Of a DNA stretch of 49,431 nucleotides, positions 10,589 to 19,432 are shown piece by piece. This DNA is from Paenibacillus radicis (ex Gao et al. 2016) (lineage in GTDB: Bacteria; Bacillota; Bacilli; Paenibacillales; Paenibacillaceae). Below the pieces are notes generated by a model, which saw nothing but the letters and a program-made list of their open reading frames with translations, was not told the DNA's origin and searched no databases. Positions within the stretch are counted from its first letter, which is position 1. Every line of letters starts with the position of its first letter. The translations under genes were made by a program, and so were the position numbers. Location: the NCBI RefSeq assembly GCF_014641555.1, contig NZ_BMHY01000002.1, positions 283,834 to 333,264 of the forward strand, written 5' to 3'.

Positions 10589-11799
10589 GCGCCGTTTTTT
10601 AACACTTGGCTTTCTTCCGTTGCCACGCTATTACTAATGCTGCTCGAGCGGGAACGAACGGATCGGCGATATGCAATAGTCGTAATGCTGACGGCTACAG
10701 CAACCCCAACGGCGCCGATCCAGCTTACAGCATGCAGCGATCCTTGCTCAACGATGATACCGCCGAGCCCTGCGCCAGCAGCCATGCCTAGCTGCAGCAC
10801 GGAGCTGTTTAAGCTGAGCATGATACCCGTTGCGCCTGGAGCCAAGCTAATAAGGTTATACTGCTGCGTCGGACCCGAGGACCAGGCTGAGAACGCCCAA
10901 AGCATCAGCAGAGGGAACATTAGAGCTGCGGACTGACCTGCGGCTGCAAGCAGCAACAACGCAATAATATGCAGCGACATCCCCCCAATGAGAGTTCTAG
11001 GAGCTCCCCATCGATCTGTGCTGAAACCGCCCAGCTTGGAACCAAACAGGCTGGCGATGCCGAAGGCGAACAGGCCGATGCTGACCCCTTGCTCGCTCAT
11101 CCCGGTAACTTCCAGAAGGAACGGTGAAATATACGTATAAGCGATGGAATAACCGCCGATCCAGAAAAAGGTGACAATTAAGGCCGCCGTAATACGCGGC
11201 TCTTTAAACAGCTTAAGCTGGTTGCGGAGCGGCACAGGCTCCTCGCCATTCATTTTCGGAATAAAGAAAGCGATAAGAAGCATGGAAAGCAGCCCCAGTA
11301 CGCCGATTCCCCCGAAAATCATTTTCCAGTCATAGACGGATGCGATGACCCTGCCCAAAGGCACGCCCACAATGAGAGCGGCGCTAAAGCCCATTACGAC
11401 AGTAGCGATCGCGCTGCCTTGCTTCTCAGGCGGAGCCAGTGACGACACGACAGTCAGCGACGTTACGACGAATACGCCAGCGCTAAGCGCCAGTATAATT
11501 CGCGATATGATGAGAAATTCAAATCCGGACAATACTGCAGCAATGCCGTTGGCTACGGCGAATATAGCAAGCGAGTAGAGGAGAAGCTTCCTTCTTTCCA
11601 TCCGGGAAGTGAAGGCAATTAGAAAAGGCGTACCGAATGCGTAAGCAATCGAGAATACCGTAATAAGTTGGCCGGCTGCTGATACGGATACGTTGAGATC
11701 TGCGGCAACCCGGTCCAGAATACCTGCGATGATAAACTCCGAGGTACCAACAAGAAAGCTGATGACAGCCAGCAAGTAAATTTTCCACACTTGCGACAT
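10585..11799 (-). CDS. MFS transporter, DHA1-like drug or sugar efflux family
   Basis: A twelve-helix major facilitator of 404 residues. The first half has the family pattern after helix 2 (FTSRMERRKLLLYSL, motif A-like) and a motif-C-like glycine-rich helix 5 (VVMGFSAALIVGVPLGRVIAS). These features point to the drug:H+ antiporter/AraJ-YdhP branch and so to proton-driven export. It lies directly downstream of an ArsR-type regulator on the same strand. A 22-bp inverted repeat (11845-11866) in the gap matches one in front of the regulator. Ribosome-binding site GAGGAG. The exported compound is unknown; the convergent luciferase-like enzyme may act on a related compound, which is only a guess. 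Confidence 0.9.
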   Translation of the reverse strand: MSQVWKIYLLAVISFLVGTSEFIIAGILDRVAADLNVSVSAAGQLITVFSIAYAFGTPFLIAFTSRMERRKLLLYSLAIFAVANGIAAVLSGFEFLIISRIILALSAGVFVVTSLTVVSSLAPPEKQGSAIATVVMGFSAALIVGVPLGRVIASVYDWKMIFGGIGVLGLLSMLLIAFFIPKMNGEEPVPLRNQLKLFKEPRITAALIVTFFWIGGYSIAYTYISPFLLEVTGMSEQGVSIGLFAFGIASLFGSKLGGFSTDRWGAPRTLIGGMSLHIIALLLLAAAGQSAALMFPLLMLWAFSAWSSGPTQQYNLISLAPGATGIMLSLNSSVLQLGMAAGAGLGGIIVEQGSLHAVSWIGAVGVAVAVSITTIAYRRSVRSRSSSISNSVATEESQVLKNGA

Positions 11800-11844
11800 A
11801 AATGAATTGCTCCTCTCTCCACTCCAATAAATCTTTATATTTTA

Positions 11845-11866
11845 TATTTCTAAATATATAGAAATA
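11845..11866. promoter_or_regulatory. Operator-like inverted repeat TATTTC-N10-GAAATA before the MFS gene
   Basis: A 22-bp element whose inner bases are also nearly symmetric (one mismatched pair). It lies in the AT-rich gap between the ArsR gene and the MFS gene and has the same half-sites and spacing as the element at 12191-12212. Confidence 0.6.
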
Positions 11867-11880
11867 ACAACGAAAAAAAA

Positions 11881-12162
11881 TTACTCCAGCAAATAAGGGG
11901 CATATCTCCGCGCCAGCTCGCGGTCAATGCTGTAGAAGATGTAGGTGCCGTCTTTGCGCGTATGAAGAAGCCCGCATTCCGTCAACTGCTTCAAATGATG
12001 AGACAGCGTTGAACCTGCTACTTTCTCGAGTTTGCTCCCGATATCCGAGCAGCACAAATTTTTCTCATCCATAAGCAGAAGAGCGATATTAATCCGGGTA
12101 GGCTCTCCCAATGCTTTGTATACTTTTACGGCTTGACGTACTTCCTCGTTATCCCCTGCCAT
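11881..12162 (-). CDS. ArsR-family winged-helix transcriptional regulator
   Basis: A 93-residue one-domain repressor with the ArsR/SmtB fold: KALGEPTRINIALLL (helix 2-3), CCSDIGSKLEKVAGSTLSHHLKQL (recognition helix-turn-helix) and the wing GLLHTRKDGTYIFYSI. The Cys pair in NLCCSDIG sits close to the alpha-3 metal-site position of ArsR/CadC sensors, so metal or thiol sensing is possible, but no full ligand set is obvious. It probably represses itself and the downstream MFS gene through the matching inverted repeats at 12191-12212 and 11845-11866. Ribosome-binding site AGGTGAGGG. Confidence 0.9.
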   Translation of the reverse strand: MAGDNEEVRQAVKVYKALGEPTRINIALLLMDEKNLCCSDIGSKLEKVAGSTLSHHLKQLTECGLLHTRKDGTYIFYSIDRELARRYAPYLLE

Positions 12163-12190
12163 CGTCCCTCACCTTTTTTTGCTGCGTCAT

Positions 12191-12212
12191 TATTTCGATA
12201 ACTGTGGAAATA
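12191..12212. promoter_or_regulatory. Operator-like inverted repeat TATTTC-N10-GAAATA before the ArsR gene
   Basis: Same half-sites and 10-base spacing as the element at 11845-11866, about 30 bp upstream of the ArsR start codon. Best read as an autoregulatory operator. Confidence 0.6.
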
Positions 12213-12354
12213 AAGATAGCACACCTTTTCAGGATTGTAAATGGCATTTTTTCGTTTGCTGATTTCCGCTTAATTGTGCTAATTATGAAACCATTGTCTT
12301 TTTCCAGCGTCTAAACTTAAATATAAAATGTTGGAAAACGGAAGGGGAGGGAAG

Positions 12355-13179
12355 ATGCGGAAATATGGATTGAGTCTGTTATTGCTTGTCATAGCCGCTT
12401 CATGGGGCGGGAACCTTTGGTATTATAAAATGCAAAAGCTGGAACAGCCGATTTTTCTGCAGCATTATTACGAAATGCCGGCATCCTTGTTCCAGAATAC
12501 AAGTCTATACTATGTGATGAATAAGGATGATCTTAGAGAGCCGGTATATTTTGAGCTGCCAACTGGGCAATTGTTACAGGTAGCGCATATACAATCCCGC
12601 GATGAGCGAGGTCGGCTCCAGTTGAAGGAGGCGATTGTCTCACCCGCCTTTATAGACGATTTGAAGCAGATGAAAGAGCCGCTAACGATTGATCAGGTGA
12701 AGGTGCATTATTCAACAGGAGGAGAGACCGAAACGGTATCGATCGGTAAAATCATCGTGTATCCGGATCGCAGAGAGGAGCAGGCTTTGGAGCAGCAGTC
12801 GGTTCATGCCTCATCGGGCGGGACCGGTTCAGCGAGTTATACAACCACTCGAGACTTAACAATTGCATCTGTTGATTATAGCTTTCCCGAAATGCTCCAA
12901 GGGATAATGAAGGTAAAAGTGAATGGAATAGATGCTGCAGACGCAGCTTCATTTCCGATTCAACTGAAAAAAAGGGCGGGCTTTCATGTATCTTACAACA
13001 GCTATAGCCTGCCTAAAAATGATGAAAGACGATTCCAAGCTTTTATTGTCCGGATTAATTATTGGGACGAGAAGGGCGATTCTGTGGGAGATCAGTCTTT
13101 TTATATTCAGCCGCAGCTTTATGCCGGCGACCTTCGTTCCTACGTGAAATCGAGGGAAGGAGACGATAATCGTGAGTAG
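12355..13179 (+). CDS. Hypothetical membrane-anchored extracytoplasmic protein
   Basis: Not a family I recognise. The start at 12355 (MRKYGLSLLLL) is chosen because GGGGAGGG lies just upstream; an in-frame ATG 27 bases earlier has none. Residues about 4-24 are an uncleaved signal anchor or signal peptide. The remaining 250 residues are beta-rich and polar, with no catalytic motif. Residues about 145-165 are Ser/Gly/Thr-rich and look like a linker between two domains. The next gene overlaps by eight bases, so the two are co-translated and probably work together at the membrane. Confidence 0.8.
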   Translation: MRKYGLSLLLLVIAASWGGNLWYYKMQKLEQPIFLQHYYEMPASLFQNTSLYYVMNKDDLREPVYFELPTGQLLQVAHIQSRDERGRLQLKEAIVSPAFIDDLKQMKEPLTIDQVKVHYSTGGETETVSIGKIIVYPDRREEQALEQQSVHASSGGTGSASYTTTRDLTIASVDYSFPEMLQGIMKVKVNGIDAADAASFPIQLKKRAGFHVSYNSYSLPKNDERRFQAFIVRINYWDEKGDSVGDQSFYIQPQLYAGDLRSYVKSREGDDNRE

Positions 13180-13873
13180 AGCCTTTTACCGAATGAGCTG
13201 GGGCCTCTTGCTGACAATAGTGGATATTCGTCTTGGCTTTTTCGATATTTTACCTGATTTTATCGGCTATTGCATGATATGGAGTGGCATTCAAGCGCTT
13301 GAGAACTACGAAAGCGCTTATCGCAAAGCGAAGCCGTTTGCCATTCTATTGACGATTGCTTCGTTGAGCGAGCTGCTGCCGTTTTGGTCAGGCAGCACTA
13401 TTCAACTAACTGCTAATGAAGTAGTCTTTTCCCTTCCTAGCCTGATTTATTCGGGTGCAATGATGCTATCGCTGCTGCTTATGCTGGACAGCCTACTCTC
13501 GGTGCTTCATAGGCATGCTTTTCAAGAGGGGTATGTGGAGTTTGCCGGTAGCGTTAGAGGAAGAAGGCAATTCTTTACGTCCGTATCAGCAGTTACTTTG
13601 ATCGTATTCCCGTTCAGCATGAATGCGTCGACAGATGTGCTTCTCGCGATGATCCCTCTCACGCTTCTCGGGATGCTTGCGTTAATTATCGTATTCTTCA
13701 CCTTAAGGAAGGCGGGGAAAACTTGGGGCTATACTGGCAACCACGAAAATAATCCCATGTTGGTGGAAGAGAGAGATACCCATGCCCAAGCGGAAAATGA
13801 AGAGATTGTTGCTGAGGATGAATCCGTGGAAGCCTCATTTGCCTCGCAGAATGAGGGGAACGACAAGACGTAA
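13172..13873 (+). CDS. Hypothetical polytopic membrane protein
   Basis: A 233-residue protein of unknown function with about five or six hydrophobic segments (including LGFFDILPDFIGYCMIW, FSLPSLIYSGAMMLSLLL and VLLAMIPLTLLGMLALIIVF) and an acidic hydrophilic tail rich in Glu, probably cytoplasmic. The PDFIGY segment resembles small Bacillota membrane proteins of unknown role. The GTG start lies inside the previous gene, with GGAAGGAG eleven bases upstream. A terminator at 13929 closes the two-gene operon. Confidence 0.8.
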   Translation: MSRAFYRMSWGLLLTIVDIRLGFFDILPDFIGYCMIWSGIQALENYESAYRKAKPFAILLTIASLSELLPFWSGSTIQLTANEVVFSLPSLIYSGAMMLSLLLMLDSLLSVLHRHAFQEGYVEFAGSVRGRRQFFTSVSAVTLIVFPFSMNASTDVLLAMIPLTLLGMLALIIVFFTLRKAGKTWGYTGNHENNPMLVEERDTHAQAENEEIVAEDESVEASFASQNEGNDKT

Positions 13874-13928
13874 CATTGGATGCGGAGGGCGAGCGTAAAT
13901 TGCAGCCTAAAAGTAATAATAACAATCG

Positions 13929-13960
13929 GAGCATTCCTTGATAGCAAGGGTGCTCTTTTT
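13929..13960 (+). terminator. Terminator of the 12355-13873 operon
   Basis: Stem GAGCA-t-TCCTTG / CAAGG-g-TGCTC with loop ATAG, followed by TTTTT. Confidence 0.88.
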
Positions 13961-13980
13961 GTTGCCGCCCGCCGCAGCCC

Positions 13981-14187
13981 GCGAGCGAAGCAGCTTTGCA
14001 AAATAGCGAAGCAAAGCTCGTTGTAGACATCTGGAGGGGAACTAGCTCAGGATTTACGAACTAAAATTCGCTATTCGTGAACCTAGGTTTGCGAGTAGCG
14101 AATTTTAGTTCGTTGTACCTCGGCGGCCAAACGGACTGGCCTGGTGCAGCGAAGAAAGGTTCGCTAAATAGCGAACTTGCTTCGCTC
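13981..14187. repeat. Palindromic repeat array, block II (GCGAA-N6-TTCGC family)
   Basis: Contains units such as AGCGAATTTTAGTTCGTT, AGCGAAGAAAGGTTCGCT and AGCGAACTTGCTTCGCT, and the core GTGAACCTAGGTTTGCG. It fills much of the gap between the 13172 operon and the 14387 gene. The remainder (14188-14386) shows only the ribosome-binding site of the next gene. Confidence 0.85.
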
Positions 14188-14386
14188 AATTGAGCCTCCA
14201 GATCGAGTCGCTCAAGGAAATAAGACCCAGCCATATTAGTGCTATAGTAGTGTCTCTCTTCCGGCGTCCTTACTGGGATTTCAACGCCTCCTTGGCCTTT
14301 ACAATAACCTATCACTTCGCGTAAAAATATCATGCTAAACTAATGGCGGATTCAAACTACGTCTATCGAAAATTAGGAGGCATGGG

Positions 14387-17300
14387 ATGAGAGGGCTGGA
14401 GTTTTTTAAGAAGAAAGGTTTAAAGCTGGCGATCCTGTTATCACTCGTACTGTCGATTCAAACCGGATTAATCCGCAATTATGACACAGTGCATGCAGAA
14501 GGGCCGGTCGATCCGGCACCGTATATTGAAGCGAAGGTTGTTAATGGCAATGCAGGCAAAAAAGTATTGTTCGACAACACGCACGCCCAAACATCGGGTG
14601 CAGCAGACTGGGTTATTGACGGCGGCTTTTCCGACTTTGGACAAGCACTTGCAGCAGACGGTTATTATGTAAAAGAGCTGCGCAAAGCTTCTCCTTTCAA
14701 CTTCAATGATTTGAAAGATTATGACGTATTTGTTATCGCGGAGCCGAACATTCCGTTCAAGCAAAGCGAGCAAGCCGCTATGGAGCAATATGTGCAAGGC
14801 GGCGGCAGCATCTTCTTCATCGGCGATCACTATAACGCCGACCGCAACAAAAACCGCTGGGACGGCTCGGAAGCCATCAACGGCTACCGCCGTGGCGCTT
14901 GGACCGATCCGGCTAAAGGCATGAGCGCTGAGGAGAAGAATTCTGCCGCCATGCAAGGCGTAGTCAGCTCCGACTGGTTGAGCGACAACTTTGGTGTCCG
15001 TTTCCGGTATAATGCGCTGGGTGATCTGGATGCGAACAACATCGTAGCACCAAGCCAAGCCTTCGGCATTACGCAAGGCGTGAATGCTGTCGCGATGCAT
15101 GCCGGCTCGACACTTGCAATTACAGATCCGACGAAAGCCAAAGGCATCGTATACTTGCCGAAAACGAATGCGGCTTGGGGCAGCGCAGTTGACCAAGGCG
15201 TCTACAACGGCGGCGGCGTTGCGGAAGGTCCTTATGTAGCCGTAGCCAAAAAAGGCGCGGGCAAAGCTGCTTTCATCGGCGATTCCTCGCCGGTTGAAGA
15301 TGCAACGCCGAAATATTTGCGCGAAGAGACAGGCGCTAAGAAAACGACCTATGACGGCTTTAAGGAACAAAATGACGGCGTACTGCTCGTCAATGTCATT
15401 AACTGGCTCTCCAAGAAAGAGAGCTATACTAGTCTGGATCAAGTGAACGGCTTGCAGCTCGATCAGCCGACAGCACTGCTTCCGATGGAAACGCCGGCTT
15501 CGTCGACGGAACCTCAAGCAGAGCCGTGGTCCGCACCGGCAGCAGGCTACAAATGGTATGACAGCTCGACGTTTAAACTAGGCTCCTATGGCGGTCCGAC
15601 ATCAAGTGCTCCTGCTGCCTACAGCTTTGTAAACCAGGCGCAACTTCCGAATGCACAAGACTTTCAGATTCGGGTTGTCGTAACGAATTTGGCTCCGAAT
15701 ACGACCGTATCCGGTTTTAGCACAGGTATTTATTTGACTGGCGGCACTCAGGTGGCGTTGTTCCAGAAGGAAGACGGCACATGGCCAACGGCTTACGGCT
15801 ACAGCTCGAACTTCAGCGTTACTTCGGATAGCAAGGGACGTGCAGTTAAAGATATTACGGTACGGATCAAAGCGGGAACGGTCAGCAACACGGCCAGTTT
15901 GCGTCTCCGTCTGAACGGCTCGAACTTAATCACGAATACGGTGTCCATCGCGGATGTGCCGGCTGAACCGCTGCCGGTAGAAGAAGGACCGATCCCGGCG
16001 AAAATAACGGTAGCAGAAGCACGAAGCAAAGCAGAAGGTGCGACGGTTACTGTTGAAGGCGTCGTAACGACAGAACCGGGCGCATTTGGCGGCCAAGCAT
16101 TCTACCTGCAGGACGCTACCGGAGGCATCTACGTTTTCCAATCGCAAAGCGGGTTCCATCTTGGCGATGTTGTGAAGGTTACCGCGCCGCTTGCGCTGTA
16201 CAATACGGAACTAGAGCTGGCAGATGTTGCTGCTATCGAGAAGACGGGAACAGCATCGATTCCAACCGCTGCTCAAGTTAGCGCGATTACGGATAGCCTG
16301 CAAGGGCAGCTCATTCAACTGAATGATGTGAAAATCAGCAATATCATTACAGCAACGCCTGCCGGCTCCTTTGAATTTGATGTGGTGAAAGGATCCGTAA
16401 GCAACCATATTCGAGTTGATGCACGTACGGGTCTGACGCTTGCGAACTTCCCTTACACAGAAGGCGATGTCGTTGATATTACCGGCGTAGCCGCTATTTT
16501 CAAAGGCGTTAATCAGCTTAAGCCTAGAGGCATCAGCGACTTCCATCATCAAGCAGATAGCGCGGCTCCTGTAACGACGGCAGCTCTGTCGGCTGAACCT
16601 GCAGCCGGAGCAAACGGCTGGCACAAGGAAGCAGTGACAGTTACGCTGAAGGCAGTCGATGATCAACCGGGCATTATCAAAACGTACTATACGATTGACG
16701 GAGGCAATGCAGTACTTTACAACGGTCCAATTGCGATCAGCACCGAAGGTGTTCATTCCCTCCGCTATTATTCAATTGATGCGGCCGGCAATGAAGAGTC
16801 GACGCACACTTTGGAAGTGAAAATGGATGTAACGGCTCCAACTGCAGTGCTGACACAAAACGGCGGAGCAGTAAGCGATGTGACGGATGCGGCTCAACTG
16901 ACTTTTGAATTAAAAGCAACGGACGCACACTCCGGTATTGCTTCAGAGAGCTTGCTGCTCGACGGAAAAGCAATTGTCAGCGGTCAATCGCTGAACGCAG
17001 CTGCAATCGGCGCAGGCAGCCATACGCTAACGTATAAAGTGACGGATTTTGCGGGACATTCCTCGCAAGGCAATGCATCCTTCAAAATCACGGCTTCGGA
17101 AACGCCAAAGGCAACAGGAGCACCTGCTAAACCTGTCCTGTCCGACAACAATGGGCAAGCAAACGGCCTCCGGGGCGGCAGCTATACGGTCACAATGAAT
17201 GTATGGTGGGGCAACAACGGTTCGGAATTCAAGCTGTATGAGAATGGCGTACTAATCAGCACGAAACGCGTGACGGACAACTCGCCTGCGGCGCAAACGG

Positions 17301-17692
17301 CACAAGTTGACGTTTCCGGTAAAAAGAACGGCACTTACGTCTACGTAGCCGAACTGACGAACCGTTATGGAACGACAACAAGTGCACCGCTTGTTGTTAA
17401 TGTAACGGATGCGGCGCCAGGAAAAGCAGTATTGTCCCACAACAATTGGAGCGGCAGCGGAAGCTACCTCGTTACGATGAATCTGTGGTGGGGAACGAAT
17501 GCTTCCGAATACCGTCTCTACGAGAACGACAAATTAATCGATACGAAAAGTCTGACAGAAGCTGCCCCGAATGCACAAACGGCAGTAACGGCAATCGAGG
17601 GCAGAGCACCGGGCCGTTATGTATACCGCTGTGAGCTAGTCAATGCGGCAGGGTCGACTTATAGCGAGACGATTACGGTACAGGTGAAATAG
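14387..17692 (+). CDS. Large secreted multidomain protein: GATase-like, OB-fold and Ig/FN3-type domains
   Basis: A 1101-residue exported protein with a signal peptide (residues 1 to about 37, cut near VHAEG). Residues about 55-345 form an alpha/beta domain like DUF4350 or glutamine-amidotransferase folds (KVLFDNTHAQ, YDVFVIAEPN, GGGSIFFIGDHYNADRN, GKAAFIGDSSPVED). Residues about 385-530 are an all-beta domain. Residues about 540-720 are a YhcR-type OB-fold region (ATVTVEGVVTTEPG, FYLQDATGGIYVF, GDVVKVTAPLALYN). Two Ig-like domains follow (about 735-905; the first is OmpL47-like with TYYTIDGG and LRYYSIDAAGNEES). Two FN3-like repeats end the protein, each with YTVTMNxWWGxNxSE and LYEN motifs like those of chitinase accessory domains. 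The OB-fold resembles extracellular nucleases, but no nuclease motif is visible. Function unknown, probably extracellular substrate binding or processing. Ribosome-binding site AGGAGG. Confidence 0.88.
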   Translation: MRGLEFFKKKGLKLAILLSLVLSIQTGLIRNYDTVHAEGPVDPAPYIEAKVVNGNAGKKVLFDNTHAQTSGAADWVIDGGFSDFGQALAADGYYVKELRKASPFNFNDLKDYDVFVIAEPNIPFKQSEQAAMEQYVQGGGSIFFIGDHYNADRNKNRWDGSEAINGYRRGAWTDPAKGMSAEEKNSAAMQGVVSSDWLSDNFGVRFRYNALGDLDANNIVAPSQAFGITQGVNAVAMHAGSTLAITDPTKAKGIVYLPKTNAAWGSAVDQGVYNGGGVAEGPYVAVAKKGAGKAAFIGDSSPVEDATPKYLREETGAKKTTYDGFKEQNDGVLLVNVINWLSKKESYTSLDQVNGLQLDQPTALLPMETPASSTEPQAEPWSAPAAGYKWYDSSTFKLGSYGGPTSSAPAAYSFVNQAQLPNAQDFQIRVVVTNLAPNTTVSGFSTGIYLTGGTQVALFQKEDGTWPTAYGYSSNFSVTSDSKGRAVKDITVRIKAGTVSNTASLRLRLNGSNLITNTVSIADVPAEPLPVEEGPIPAKITVAEARSKAEGATVTVEGVVTTEPGAFGGQAFYLQDATGGIYVFQSQSGFHLGDVVKVTAPLALYNTELELADVAAIEKTGTASIPTAAQVSAITDSLQGQLIQLNDVKISNIITATPAGSFEFDVVKGSVSNHIRVDARTGLTLANFPYTEGDVVDITGVAAIFKGVNQLKPRGISDFHHQADSAAPVTTAALSAEPAAGANGWHKEAVTVTLKAVDDQPGIIKTYYTIDGGNAVLYNGPIAISTEGVHSLRYYSIDAAGNEESTHTLEVKMDVTAPTAVLTQNGGAVSDVTDAAQLTFELKATDAHSGIASESLLLDGKAIVSGQSLNAAAIGAGSHTLTYKVTDFAGHSSQGNASFKITASETPKATGAPAKPVLSDNNGQANGLRGGSYTVTMNVWWGNNGSEFKLYENGVLISTKRVTDNSPAAQTAQVDVSGKKNGTYVYVAELTNRYGTTTSAPLVVNVTDAAPGKAVLSHNNWSGSGSYLVTMNLWWGTNASEYRLYENDKLIDTKSLTEAAPNAQTAVTAIEGRAPGRYVYRCELVNAAGSTYSETITVQVK

Positions 17693-17703
17693 CAGCAATA
17701 AAC

Positions 17704-17749
17704 AAAAGGACCTCACTACCCGCTGTAAAGCGGGGATGAGGTCCTTTTT
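17704..17749. terminator. Shared bidirectional terminator
   Basis: AAAAGGACCTCA / TGAGGTCCTTTT with inner CCCGC/GCGGG stem. It separates the convergent 14387 and 17773 genes and has a T-run on both strands. Confidence 0.9.
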
Positions 17750-17772
17750 CTAACAAAGCTCAACACGGCATA

Positions 17773-19236
17773 TTAACCGGCAAGAACGATGTTGAAATCT
17801 TTCTTCAAATACTTATGAATCCGTTTGAAGTCTTCCGGAGTGAGCTCCTTCAGCCTTTTTTTACCGGATTCACGGCCGATAATGATGCCGATCGTTTGAG
17901 CTGCTGTAGCTGTATTTGGCATAATTCTGGCGCTGCCGTAAGCCTGGATCGATGCACCGACGTTTTTGCCTGCAACAATGACATTCTCGTAAGCCTTAAG
18001 CTCGAATGATCGGAGCGGCATGCCGTAGCGGTCCGTTAGGCCAAAGCCGATGCCTGTCGGAATCCGTTTCGTTGCCTGCAAGTCCATTCCATATCCGCCG
18101 ATGCTCACATTATCCCAGAACATCTTGTTCGACTTTAAATCTTCTTTCTGGAGAATGTGCTCCGTTTCAAAACGGTTATAATCTCTGATATAGAGGTAAT
18201 CCGGGAAGCCATCGAGCTCTGCTTTGGCGAAGCCGGGAATGTTCTGGCGCAAAAATTTCAAAATATGCGGTGCTTCAGCCGATGCTTTTGCGATTGCGGA
18301 CTTCACTGATTCCGGTTTGGACGGGTCCACGTCAAAAACAAGCAGGGCGTTCATAATAGCGCGGCCGTTTTTCTGATTGAGCGTATTCATGCCCCTTAGC
18401 ACCAATTGAGGATCCGTTGGTTTGTACTGATTGATCAAATTTCCGAAGCCAGTCGCAATCGTCCAATCGACATAGGTGTTTGGACCGTACTTCTTCTGAA
18501 CATTCGTCAGCGGATAATCCTTCAGAATCGTCTTATGAAGCTTGGACCAGTCGACGTTTTTGAACTTGATCATCAACGTGGCGGACATATATTCTGGCGT
18601 GGGATCTTTCTTGGAAACTAGGCTTTCCATTCCCGGTATCCGCTTAAGATCAAGCAGGCTAGTAAGGGCGTTGAAGTCTGTATTTTCGACCCAGTAATTG
18701 GCTTGCACATTACGGGTTGCTCCGTCTTGCGTTTTGTAGGTGATCGATTTAAGCGATTTTTCTTTTGCTAATGGAACTGTTTCTATCGTCTGAATCTTGA
18801 TGCCTTTTTCAATAGGAATTCCCCGGACTAATTGATTGAAATATTGATTGAATTCATGTGCTTTGCGGATGCTTCCTGACTTATAGGCGTCAAATAGATA
18901 TTTAATTTCGCCCTGCACGATGCTTTTGTTTTTCCGGTCATTAGGAATATCCAGAAACTGCATTTGTCCTTGAATGAGCTCTCCTCCAGTTTGAGTGCGA
19001 GGATCAAGAATAAGAACGCTTTTACGTGCTTTACGCACTTCTTTCGCCAATAGAACGCCTTGAATTTCGCTGCCGATGACGATTACGTCATAGTAGCTGC
19101 AATCTTTGCCGCAGGACGGCTCTGCTTGCAAATGCGGTTCGAGTGAGCTTGGTGCAACGAGTTGAAAAACAATCGAGAGCATGACGAAAACCATAATGAT
19201 ACGAGCGGTTTTAATACCTTTTAATCGATTAAACAA
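17773..19236 (-). CDS. Exported FAD-dependent oxidoreductase
   Basis: A 487-residue flavoprotein of the FAD_oxidored type. An N-terminal hydrophobic segment (residues about 12-30) followed by a polar region with CGKDC suggests a signal anchor or signal peptide, so the catalytic domain probably acts outside the membrane. The dinucleotide-binding fold is YDVIVIGSEIQGVLLAKEV, in which the usual GxGxxG reads GSEIQG, followed by an acidic strand end at VLILDPR. A late FAD motif occurs at NVIVAGKNVGASIQAYGSAR, with GTAxQ-like TAAQTIG after it. Substrate unknown. The start is a TTG with GAGGAG eleven bases upstream. It converges on the large secreted protein; the two may share a niche outside the cell, but they are not in one operon. 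Confidence 0.82.
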   Translation of the reverse strand: MFNRLKGIKTARIIMVFVMLSIVFQLVAPSSLEPHLQAEPSCGKDCSYYDVIVIGSEIQGVLLAKEVRKARKSVLILDPRTQTGGELIQGQMQFLDIPNDRKNKSIVQGEIKYLFDAYKSGSIRKAHEFNQYFNQLVRGIPIEKGIKIQTIETVPLAKEKSLKSITYKTQDGATRNVQANYWVENTDFNALTSLLDLKRIPGMESLVSKKDPTPEYMSATLMIKFKNVDWSKLHKTILKDYPLTNVQKKYGPNTYVDWTIATGFGNLINQYKPTDPQLVLRGMNTLNQKNGRAIMNALLVFDVDPSKPESVKSAIAKASAEAPHILKFLRQNIPGFAKAELDGFPDYLYIRDYNRFETEHILQKEDLKSNKMFWDNVSIGGYGMDLQATKRIPTGIGFGLTDRYGMPLRSFELKAYENVIVAGKNVGASIQAYGSARIMPNTATAAQTIGIIIGRESGKKRLKELTPEDFKRIHKYLKKDFNIVLAG

Positions 19237-19268
19237 AGCTGTTTATCTCTCCTCTGGAACAATAATGG

Positions 19269-19290
19269 ATGGAAATATAATATTTTCCAT
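19269..19290. promoter_or_regulatory. Inverted repeat ATGGAAA-N8-TTTCCAT in the promoter region of the FAD oxidoreductase
   Basis: Seven-base perfect arms, 33-54 bases upstream of the TTG start. The AT-rich centre could hold the -10 box, so this is a plausible operator. Confidence 0.4.
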
Positions 19291-19364
19291 ACAGAAATAT
19301 AACAACCTTGAGGGTAACATAGAATGGTGAATCTATCAAATCCTAATTATTGTAGAATAAGGCG

Positions 19365-19399
19365 GCCTTCTAGGAACTGATGCTCAGCTCGAAGAAGGC
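19365..19399 (-). terminator. Hairpin downstream of the phn operon
   Basis: GCCTTCT/AGAAGGC arms with an inner CTGA-gca-TCAG stem. It lies 34 bases after the stop codon of the last phnE. The T-run is weak (TTATT), so termination may be partial. Confidence 0.45.
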
Positions 19400-19432
19400 A
19401 CGCTAAAGAGGAAATAGATGAACGGGGATTTA

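Noticed and set aside
13981..14187. Insertion-sequence ends or a MITE
   Set aside because: No consistent terminal inverted repeats or flanking target duplications can be seen around any of the blocks; block boundaries differ.
14061..14333. 90-codon open frame on the minus strand
   Set aside because: More than half lies in palindromic block II, and its translation (KFATRKPRF type) is simply the repeat read through. No ribosome-binding site.
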